Below, in pieces: positions 28,326 to 35,792 of a stretch of DNA of 64,000 nucleotides (within the stretch, counting starts at the first letter, position 1; each line of letters starts with the position of its first letter). Both the position numbers and the translations under genes were made by a program. A model generated the notes under the pieces. The model was not told the origin of the DNA. It made no database searches and saw only the letters and a list, made by a program, of their open reading frames with translations. Source of the stretch: Staphylococcus ratti (lineage in GTDB: Bacteria; Bacillota; Bacilli; Staphylococcales; Staphylococcaceae); NCBI RefSeq assembly GCF_020883535.1, contig NZ_CP086654.1, positions 868,001-932,000 of the forward strand, read 5' to 3'.

Positions 28326-28850
28326 CTAGAAACAGAAAGTAGCAGCACCAGTTAAGCCACCGCCAACTGCCCCAATAGTTGCGCCAATGGCTGTACCAGC
28401 TCCTACTCCTATAGGTGTTGCAGTCATTCCAACGTATGTTGCTCCAGATAAGGCACCTCCGCCTCCACCTGTTCCTAGGACACATTTTTTCCAATTAGTG
28501 CTATAAGTTGTGATTTGTTTATTCTCTGGAAGAATAACATCACCAACGATGTATCCATTATGTATTTTGTAAGCAATATTAGCTGTAACACCATTTTTAG
28601 TCTTAACAGTTGTAGGTAATTGTTCTGACTTTTTGGTAGCTTTGTCTGTAACAGTAGCCTTTCCATCTACTACTTTACCTGTTGCATACTTATTAATTGC
28701 TACTTTGAATTGAGCATCATTAATTTTTGCAATCTTTACCTTACCAGTGTGATCTGCTTGAGTAGCAGCATGTGTTATTGGTGTTGCATGTGACACAACT
28801 CCTGTAGTCAAAATTAGAGCTGTTACACATTTAAGAATTCCTTTTTTCAT
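28326..28850 (-). CDS. Secreted protein with C-terminal glycine-zipper, bacteriocin-like
   Basis: 174 residues. Signal peptide about 1-29 (ITHAA). Then a soluble Lys/Thr-rich domain of about 90 residues. The C-terminal part, 124-172, is a run of Gly/Ala with GxxxG spacing (VGAGTAIGATIGAVGGG) between two cysteines, C123 and C173. Such tails occur in pore-forming peptides and class II bacteriocins. Here the hydrophobic tail sits behind a large domain that could act as carrier or receptor-binding part. Ribosome site aaaggag is 13 bases before the ATG, longer than usual. Encoded with a small two-TM protein. Family not recognised; antimicrobial role is inference. Confidence 0.7.
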   Translation of the reverse strand: MKKGILKCVTALILTTGVVSHATPITHAATQADHTGKVKIAKINDAQFKVAINKYATGKVVDGKATVTDKATKKSEQLPTTVKTKNGVTANIAYKIHNGYIVGDVILPENKQITTYSTNWKKCVLGTGGGGGALSGATYVGMTATPIGVGAGTAIGATIGAVGGGLTGAATFCF

Positions 28851-29440
28851 AAGAAAATAAATGCTCCTTTAATTTTGATTACTATGGCACTATAACATTT
28901 TAAGTATAATAATGCGACGCAATTCCTAAGGGTTTGAGATAAAAACATTTAGGACGAAAAAAGAATTCCTAACTGTCTAAAACATGATAAAAGATTTTCG
29001 AATGGTTTTTAATTTTGATTAATAACGAATAGATTTTTAAGAGAATATTGATTGTTCAAGGGCGGAAAATGCTTATTAAAATTTTAGTAATGGGTGGTTG
29101 AGCTGCAATAGTATATAGGTTTTTAAGGTTTTTAATTTTGATTGATGGAAGTGGAAATTGGTGATATTTGATTATTTATGCAGAGTGAAAAAAAGAGTTG
29201 ATTGTATGACTAGGATAAGGGAGAGGAGACCGAATCTATTTCAAGTTATTAACGGGTAATAAGTCTTAATAAAGAGTAGAATTAATTTGAGATGGCTTAA
29301 ATATTAATAAAGGGGTAGAGATCTTGAAAATAAAGATTTTGGATGATTATTAAAAATTAAATATTTTAAAATAAGCGTTTTATTTTTGAATTTTCAAATA
29401 AAATTAGATACTATTACGTTAACAGAAAGGGGCTATTCAA
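28851..29440. other. Divergent region upstream of the bacteriocin-like gene and tnaA
   Basis: 590 bases. The 17-base string ggtttttaattttgatt occurs twice (29004-29020 and 29127-29143), and a shortened copy, tttaattttgatt, is at 28868-28880. A cre-like core, taagcgttt, is at about 29372-29380, 60 bases before tnaA. Two tiny ORFs (29069-29101, 29206-29259) are possible leader peptides but contain no Trp codon. No T-box or known riboswitch seen. Confidence 0.5.
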
Positions 29441-30835
29441 ATGGATAAATACATTGCGGAACCATTCAAGATTAAAGTAGTAGAACCAATCAAAATAACA
29501 ACTTTAGAAGAACGTGAAAAACTGATAAAAGAAGCGAACTACAATTTATTTAATTTGAATTCCGAAGATTGCTACATAGACTTACTGACTGATTCTGGCA
29601 CAGGCGCAATGAGTCAACTCCAATGGGCACATATCATGCAAGCCGATGAATCCTATGCTGGATCTAAAAGTTATAATCGCTTAATTGATAAAGCGCAAGA
29701 AATCTTTGGTTATGATTACATACAACCGGTGCACCAAGGGCGTGCTGCCGAAAAAGTACTCTTTCCGGTTTTGCTAAAAAAAGGAAAAGTAGCCATTTCG
29801 AATACTTTCTTTGATACGACACGTGCTCATGTAGAATTAACGGATGCACGCGCCATTGATTGTATTCACCCTTCAACAAAGAAAATCCAAGAAAATACAA
29901 AGTTTAAAGGTAACATGAATACCGAAGAGTTAGAAAATATGATTAAACATTATCAAGCTTCTAATGTAGGATGTGTCGTTATGACAATCACGAATAACTC
30001 TGCGGGAGGTCAACCGGTTTCTATTAGCAATATCCAAGAAACGTCTAATATATGTAAAAAGTATAATATCCCATTCGTGTTAGATGCTGCGCGTTACGCT
30101 GAAAACGCTTACTTTATCAAACGTGATGAACCCAAATATAAAGATTTTTCTATTCCTGAAATTGTTAAAGAAATGTTTAGTTATGCAGATATGTTTATTA
30201 TGTCTGCGAAGAAAGATGGCATTGTGAATATAGGGGGACTCTTAGGAGTTAGAACCGCTGAAAATAATGCAGAATTAATAGAACAAATAAAGTCTCAAAC
30301 GATAAGCTATGAAGGTTTTATTTCTTATGGTGGATTGTCTGGTCGTGATTTAGAAGCGCTCAGCGTAGGTATAGAGTCTTCTTTAGATATTAATTACTTA
30401 ACTTATCGTGTCGGACAATTAGAATATGTAGCTAAACTACTAGACGAAGCTGGCATTGCTTACCAAAGTCCTGTTGGGGGTCATGGCATTTTCATAGATG
30501 CTAAAGCGATGTTTCCACATATTCCATATCATGAATTTCCAGCTCAAGTGCTAGCGATTGAATTGTATAAAGAAGCGGGAATCAGAACTTGTGATATAGG
30601 CTCTTATATGCTAGGTAACGATCCTGACACAGGAGAACAAATCGAATCAGAATTTGAATTTACGCGTCTTGCTATCCCACGTATGGTATATACGAAAGCC
30701 CATCTTGATGTTGTTGTTCAAGCGCTTATTAATATAAACAAGCGCGCTAATAAAATAGAGCGTGGTTACCGTATTACGTGGGAACCAAAAGTATTGAGAC
30801 ATTTCCAAGCTAAACTAGAACCAATCAATGAATAG
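29441..30835 (+). CDS. tnaA: Tryptophanase
   Basis: 464 residues, PLP-dependent lyase of the beta-eliminating family: tryptophan to indole, pyruvate and ammonia, in the cytosol. N-terminal [10 protein letters not shown], then [11 protein letters not shown], the [10 protein letters not shown] block, and the PLP lysine in [13 protein letters not shown] near residue 260. The [21 protein letters not shown]-terminus is typical of TnaA rather than tyrosine phenol-lyase, though TPL is close in sequence. Site gaaagggg before ATG 29441. No tnaB permease beside it. A weak cre-like site upstream would fit catabolite repression, which is usual for tna genes. Confidence 0.93.
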   Translation: MDKYIAEPFKIKVVEPIKITTLEEREKLIKEANYNLFNLNSEDCYIDLLTDSGTGAMSQLQWAHIMQADESYAGSKSYNRLIDKAQEIFGYDYIQPVHQGRAAEKVLFPVLLKKGKVAISNTFFDTTRAHVELTDARAIDCIHPSTKKIQENTKFKGNMNTEELENMIKHYQASNVGCVVMTITNNSAGGQPVSISNIQETSNICKKYNIPFVLDAARYAENAYFIKRDEPKYKDFSIPEIVKEMFSYADMFIMSAKKDGIVNIGGLLGVRTAENNAELIEQIKSQTISYEGFISYGGLSGRDLEALSVGIESSLDINYLTYRVGQLEYVAKLLDEAGIAYQSPVGGHGIFIDAKAMFPHIPYHEFPAQVLAIELYKEAGIRTCDIGSYMLGNDPDTGEQIESEFEFTRLAIPRMVYTKAHLDVVVQALININKRANKIERGYRITWEPKVLRHFQAKLEPINE

Positions 30836-30908
30836 GAATTCTGCGCTTCCAGATACGTAGAGCAATTACTTTTATAAATAAAATAAGTGTATATACTATA
30901 TTTTTTAA

Positions 30909-30946
30909 ATGTCGATAAGGCAAAAAAGCTTTATCGACATTTTTAT
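30909..30946 (+). terminator. Terminator of tnaA
   Basis: atgtcgataa...ttatcgacat stem followed by ttttta. Confidence 0.85.
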
Positions 30947-31275
30947 GAAGTACTTCAGTCAGTTGAACGATTCAAATAGTGATATAGCAGTTGAGAATAT
31001 CAATGGTTCTAGCTATTCAGAAGTGGTAGGCAAAGTTTAAATAGAACACTTGAATAAATTGTTCATAATGAATTCACTGTAATTAGTAAGCAATCTTGCT
31101 TATAATAAAAGTAATAAGATGAGTTTCTAAGACAAAGGAAGCATTAGATACTAAGATGATACTTTGACAACAAAAAGAGGTTAAACAATGTGACATTGCT
31201 TAACCTCTAACTTTTTAATAACGATACAATCAATAGCGTTAAAAAGCTTTTATATTTGGATGAGGAGAGATTTTA
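30947..31275. other. Intergenic region with a second hairpin
   Basis: About 330 bases without a gene. At 31175-31208 a long stem, agaggttaa(a)caatgt/attgcttaacctct, precedes the small membrane gene at 31276. It could be a terminator (cttttt follows after 3 bases) or a leader hairpin. Confidence 0.55.
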
Positions 31276-31500
31276 ATGACAAGCCCTCAACATGATGACT
31301 TTGACAAAGTGTTCAAGGAAATAGGTTGGTACGATTTAATTTTATTAATCCCGTCAGCTTTGCTCGTAGCATATTTACCGGATGATTTCCCCGGGGCTAT
31401 TGTAATCAATTTATTGATAGTCATATTTTGGAGCATTGGTTTAATCACGACAGTACACTGGTGCATTCAAAAATATAAAGAGAGAAAGTCTAAGCGTTAA
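31276..31500 (+). CDS. Small membrane protein, 74 aa
   Basis: Two hydrophobic segments (about 19-36 and 40-60), acidic N-terminus, basic tail KYKERKSKR. Site gaggaga 8 bases before ATG 31276. Convergent with another small membrane protein 17 bases away. Family not recognised. Confidence 0.7.
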   Translation: MTSPQHDDFDKVFKEIGWYDLILLIPSALLVAYLPDDFPGAIVINLLIVIFWSIGLITTVHWCIQKYKERKSKR

Positions 31501-31517
31501 TCACAAGACAGGTGACG

Positions 31518-31757
31518 TTATTTACGTTGACGTCGCATTTTAACTTGTAAATGATAAAATTCAAATATAATAATGACTAAACAGAGCAAAATGATTTTAA
31601 ATGATTCGTTATGCCAGTTATTAAGCCATAAATCTGTTAGGAATATAACGATTGTGATGGCTGCTGCGCTTAGGTTAAATAGCCAATGTGTGCTTTGAAA
31701 AATACCAATAACTATAAGACACGCTAATATTAAAGATAAAATAATTATAAGAAACAT
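31518..31757 (-). CDS. Small membrane protein, 79 aa
   Basis: Three hydrophobic stretches (about 2-20, 28-45, 53-70) and a short basic end MRRQRK. Site gaggtg 5 bases before ATG 31757. Not related in sequence to its convergent neighbour as far as can be seen. Function unknown. Confidence 0.68.
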   Translation of the reverse strand: MFLIIILSLILACLIVIGIFQSTHWLFNLSAAAITIVIFLTDLWLNNWHNESFKIILLCLVIIIFEFYHLQVKMRRQRK

Positions 31758-32145
31758 AATTCACCTCAATATGTATATCTATTCATTTTAAATTCATAAA
31801 ATGTACATGAATAAATAAGAATATTTACAATTTTTTTGGTTACTTCTATTTTATTGAATAATAATATTTATGTGAAGTCAACGCTTTTGATTATGTAAAA
31901 ATGATTATAAAGGCATAATTATTGCGTGAATACAAGTCATAAAGGGATTTTATATAAAGTGCAACATGAATTATCTTTTTGATTTTTGCGACAATTTTGG
32001 CTATTTATAAATTATAATATTTCTACAAAAACGCTCTTTTCATTTGTCGTGTTTTGTATTAATATGTAATTTGTGTTTCAAGAATTGTGTAGAATTGCAA
32101 TTACTTGTGTGCGGATAATTTTAAACTAGAAAGGTAGTTATAGTA
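31758..32145. other. Intergenic region before the XRE regulator
   Basis: About 390 very AT-rich bases with no ORF or strong hairpin. Presumably holds the promoters of the flanking divergent genes. Confidence 0.5.
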
Positions 32146-32610
32146 ATGGATAGACAAAGTTTTACTGATTTAATTCAAATGAAGTTCAAAATGGTTCGTA
32201 TTGAAGCGGGATATACGCAAGATACAATGGCGCAAACAATAGGTTTATCAAAGAAAACATTAGTACAAATTGAAAAAGAACGTGTTTTACCGAATTGGAC
32301 AACATGTGTGTCAATTTGTTCATTATTCAGAGACTCAGAAGTACTAAATAGTACATTTGGGTGTGATCCGTTAGAAATGGTTCAAACGATTTCTCGTGGA
32401 CAATCTGCTTACCCTAATTATTCAACAATTAGTGACATTTATTGGGATACGATCGATACAAAAGGTGGATTTATCCTTCAAAGTAACAAAGTCAGTGAAC
32501 TGTACCGTATATTAGATACTGAAAAACAACCTGTTTTCGGGACACCAAAATTAAGAGAAGCAGAGACATATTTCCAACGTAATGTGAAAGAGAATCTTAT
32601 TCGCGCATAA
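32146..32610 (+). CDS. XRE-family transcriptional regulator
   Basis: 154 residues. Helix-turn-helix of the Cro/C1 type near residues 15-60 (RIEAGYTQDTMAQTIGLSKKTLVQIEK), followed by a C-terminal domain of about 90 residues with no motif I can name. Site aaaggtag before ATG. In staphylococci a regulator like this lies at the same place, beside the DUF445 gene. Targets unknown. Ends at a terminator. Confidence 0.88.
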   Translation: MDRQSFTDLIQMKFKMVRIEAGYTQDTMAQTIGLSKKTLVQIEKERVLPNWTTCVSICSLFRDSEVLNSTFGCDPLEMVQTISRGQSAYPNYSTISDIYWDTIDTKGGFILQSNKVSELYRILDTEKQPVFGTPKLREAETYFQRNVKENLIRA

Positions 32611-32627
32611 ATATCATATATATTTAA

Positions 32628-32664
32628 AAGGGGACGGACAACGTAGTGTACCGATCCCCTTATT
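32628..32664 (+). terminator. Terminator of the XRE gene
   Basis: aaaggggacgg...ccgatccccttatt hairpin with one bulged base. Confidence 0.75.
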
Positions 32665-32806
32665 TAGTGAATGGAACTTAAAAAAATACAGCTATATAGG
32701 GTGACAATCTAGACTAAAGACGGTATAAAGGTAAACAAAACAGTTGAATTTAGGTCCTGTTCTTGTTTATTGTACTTAATGAGAAATTGATAGAGGAGAT
32801 ATGTAA

Positions 32807-33937
32807 ATGAAAATCTTGCTTGTAGTCATTTTTATGACGATAATCGGAGCAGTGATTGGCGGCGTCACAAATATGATTGCTGTAAAGATGTTATTCCATC
32901 CGTTTAAACCTTATTATATCTTTGGTAAACGTGTCCCTTTTACACCTGGATTAGTCCCTAAACGTAGAGCTGAAATTGCTACGAAAATAGGGCAAGTGGT
33001 TGAAGAACATTTATTAACAGAAGCTTTAATTAGAGAAAAATTAGCAAGTCATGAAGTGCACACATCTATTTATCATACTGTTCAACATCAAATTGATGCG
33101 TTAAAAGGTGACCATGTCACACTTCAAACGTTAGTTGAACCTTTTGACATAGATTTAGCGAAGCGAGGAGCGCCTTGGTTAAGCGGCTTTCTAGATGAAC
33201 GGCTCGAACAAAAATATAATGAAGTACAAACAGAAAAAGTAGCAAAGGTACTGCCTCAAGCGCTCATTGAAGCGATGGATAAAAAAGTTAGTGACGTTGA
33301 TTCGCTTTTGTTAGAAAGAGCTAAAGTTTATATCGCCTCAGATAAAGGTTATCAAGATATGTATGAAATGATTGAATCCTTTTTCACTGAAAAAAGTCGC
33401 ATCTTTTCAGCATTACAAATGTTTATGACGAAAGATGCGATTGTTGAGCGTATTCAAGTTGAATTGTTGCGCTTAGCAGATCATCCTAAAGCACAACGCA
33501 TTTTAAAAGCACAAATTGAAGCAGAATATGAACGTTTTAAATCATTACCTATAAATGAAGTTATGTCTGCTGAGCAATTTGCTAAAAGTAAGCCTCAATT
33601 TGTAGAGGGGTTAGTGCGACAAGTTGATATTCAAAAGCACGTGCATCAACCGTTAAATCGTCTAGTACCACAGTTGCTAGACTATCTTTCAAATGAAGGT
33701 GCAACTAAAATTACAAATACAATTATTGACCTGTTAGCACAACGTTTATCGTTGATTTTAAAGAAAATCAATATTGCCAATTTAGTTAAAGAACAGATTG
33801 ATCGTTTTGATCTTGATTACATTGAAAGATTAATTTTCGAAATTGCTAACAAAGAACTAAAACTTATTATGCTTTTAGGGTTTATTTTGGGAGGAATCAT
33901 TGGATTTTTCCAAGGTTTGATTGCAATTTTTGTATAA
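32807..33937 (+). CDS. DUF445 membrane protein, YheB type
   Basis: 376 residues. N-terminal TM helix (about 4-25) with the family motif GGVTNMIAVKMLFHPF, long helical middle, and C-terminal TM (about 355-374). Family function is not established; in Bacillus the homologue yheB lies beside yheA, as here. Site gaggaga before ATG 32807. First of a block whose gene order matches Bacillus. Confidence 0.9.
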   Translation: MKILLVVIFMTIIGAVIGGVTNMIAVKMLFHPFKPYYIFGKRVPFTPGLVPKRRAEIATKIGQVVEEHLLTEALIREKLASHEVHTSIYHTVQHQIDALKGDHVTLQTLVEPFDIDLAKRGAPWLSGFLDERLEQKYNEVQTEKVAKVLPQALIEAMDKKVSDVDSLLLERAKVYIASDKGYQDMYEMIESFFTEKSRIFSALQMFMTKDAIVERIQVELLRLADHPKAQRILKAQIEAEYERFKSLPINEVMSAEQFAKSKPQFVEGLVRQVDIQKHVHQPLNRLVPQLLDYLSNEGATKITNTIIDLLAQRLSLILKKINIANLVKEQIDRFDLDYIERLIFEIANKELKLIMLLGFILGGIIGFFQGLIAIFV

Positions 33938-34024
33938 CACATCAAAATATGGTATTGTTAGCAAGGAGTGAGATTGGTAGGTTTAATCCAATCTTCTAAC
34001 AAAACAACTTAAGGAGAGATTCCA

Positions 34025-34369
34025 ATGGCTGTAAATTTATATGATCACGCAAACAAATTAGAACAAGCATTACGTGAAAGTGATGAATACAAAGCAATTC
34101 AAAACGCATATGCTAAAGTAAACGAAAATGAAAACTCTAAAAAATTATTTGATGAGTTCCGTGAAACACAATTAAGTTTCCAACAAAAACAAATGCAAGG
34201 TGAAGAAATCTCTGAAGAAGATTTACAAAAAGCGCAAGAACAAGCGCAACAAATTGAACAAGACGAAAATATTTCTGAATTAATGGCTGCAGAACAAAAA
34301 ATGAGCCAAGTATTCCAAGAAATCAACCAAATCATCGTAAAACCTTTAGACGAAATTTACGCTGACTAA
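34025..34369 (+). CDS. YlbF/YmcA-family protein, YheA type
   Basis: 114 residues, all-helical and Gln/Glu-rich (coiled-coil 20-100). It belongs to the small family that includes YlbF and YmcA of the Y-complex, which modulates RNase Y; the YheA branch itself is uncharacterised. Site aaggaga before ATG 34025. A leader hairpin (agattgg/ccaatct) lies at about 33971-33998, and a terminator follows. Confidence 0.9.
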   Translation: MAVNLYDHANKLEQALRESDEYKAIQNAYAKVNENENSKKLFDEFRETQLSFQQKQMQGEEISEEDLQKAQEQAQQIEQDENISELMAAEQKMSQVFQEINQIIVKPLDEIYAD

Positions 34370-34385
34370 AGGTATATTGTTTCGT

Positions 34386-34427
34386 TAAAACAGGGAGAAT
34401 GCTTTATGTATTCTCTCTGTTTTTTTA
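34386..34427 (+). terminator. Terminator after the YheA-type gene
   Basis: aaaacagggagaat/attctctctgttttttt hairpin. Confidence 0.9.
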
Positions 34428-34601
34428 TGTCACGAATATGGAGCACGAAAAAGAAGAAGTAGTATGTATTGAGTCAATATTGTGATAGCGATGATTTACG
34501 CTTGAAAGTCATCGCAAAAACCTTCATATATGTGATAAAATAAATGAATACATAACATTTAAAAATACTTGATTAAGATTTTTATAAAGGAGAATGCATT
34601 C

Positions 34602-35789
34602 ATGGTTAAATTTTTGCATTGCGCAGATTTACATTTAGATAGTCCATTTGCCTCCAAGCAATATTTAAGTCCTAATATTCTTAAAGATGTTGAAAATAGT
34701 GCATATGAAAGTTTTAAAAAGATTGTTGATTTAGCTTTACGTGAAGAAGTAGATTTCATGATTATTATTGGTGATTTATTTGATTCTGAAAACCGTACAC
34801 TAAAGTCAGAAGTATTTTTAAAGCAACAATTCGAGAGACTGAACAAAGAACAAATTTTTGTTTATATTGTTCATGGCAATCACGACCCACTTTCAGACAG
34901 TTTAGTGTCGGAATGGCCTCAAAATGTCACTGTTTTTTCTAATCAAGTAGAAACGTATCAAACCATTACTAAAAATGGAGAAAATGTTCATTTGCATGGT
35001 TTTAGTTATCAACATAATGAAAGTTATGAAAATAAAATTGATGAGTATCCAACAAGTGAAAGTCATTCGATTGTTAATATTGGCTTACTCCACGGCACTT
35101 ACAGTAAATCTGGTGTTTCTGAGCGCTATACAGAGTTTCGTTTAGAGGATTTAAATGCCAAGTTGTATCATTATTGGGCATTAGGTCATATTCATAAACG
35201 CCAACAGTTAAATGATTTACCTCAAATCCATTATGCTGGCAACATACAGGGACGTCATTTTAATGAACAAGGCGAAAAAGGATGTTTAATTGCTGAAGGG
35301 GATCATGTTGAACTACATACACGCTTTGTACCTACGCAGTTTATTCGCTTTGAATCAGCAAATATTGAAACAGATCAAATCGATCAGCATCATCTCTATG
35401 AAATGATACAAGCATTTAAAGATAGTGTTAGACCACAAGGTAGAGCATTTTATCGTTTGCGTCTTGATGTCCATGGGGATGAACGTATAGATCCACAAAC
35501 ATTAGTACAATTGAATGAAATGATTACGGAATATGAAGAAAATGAACAACATTTTGTACTCATTGATGAGTTAACGGTTAACTATGTAGATATTGAGAAA
35601 ACATCTATTATGAAAGAATTTTCTCAAGAAATGTTATCCCAAGATGCGTTGTTTGAACGTGCTTTAAGCGATTTATATATGAATCCTAAGACCTCTCGCT
35701 ATCTTAACAAATTTACGGATTTAGATCGTAAAGCACTTATCGCGCGTGCAGAAGAAATTATTGACGCAGAATTAAAGGGGGGCAACTAA
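34602..35789 (+). CDS. yhaO: DNA repair exonuclease subunit, SbcD/Mre11-like
   Basis: 395 residues from ATG 34602 (aaaggaga 8 bases upstream; the longer ORF covers the site). Calcineurin-type metallophosphoesterase: HCADLHLDSP, IIGDLFDS, HGNHDP and LGHIHKRQ supply the metal ligands. Partner of the following SbcC-like ATPase, 3 bases downstream. Expected to act on DNA ends; precise substrate unproven for the YhaO branch. Confidence 0.93.
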   Translation: MVKFLHCADLHLDSPFASKQYLSPNILKDVENSAYESFKKIVDLALREEVDFMIIIGDLFDSENRTLKSEVFLKQQFERLNKEQIFVYIVHGNHDPLSDSLVSEWPQNVTVFSNQVETYQTITKNGENVHLHGFSYQHNESYENKIDEYPTSESHSIVNIGLLHGTYSKSGVSERYTEFRLEDLNAKLYHYWALGHIHKRQQLNDLPQIHYAGNIQGRHFNEQGEKGCLIAEGDHVELHTRFVPTQFIRFESANIETDQIDQHHLYEMIQAFKDSVRPQGRAFYRLRLDVHGDERIDPQTLVQLNEMITEYEENEQHFVLIDELTVNYVDIEKTSIMKEFSQEMLSQDALFERALSDLYMNPKTSRYLNKFTDLDRKALIARAEEIIDAELKGGN

Positions 35790-35792
35790 ACC

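Noticed and set aside
29069..29259. TnaC-type leader peptide before tnaA
   Set aside because: Both short ORFs lack Trp codons and the WFNxxxxxxP-type stall motif.
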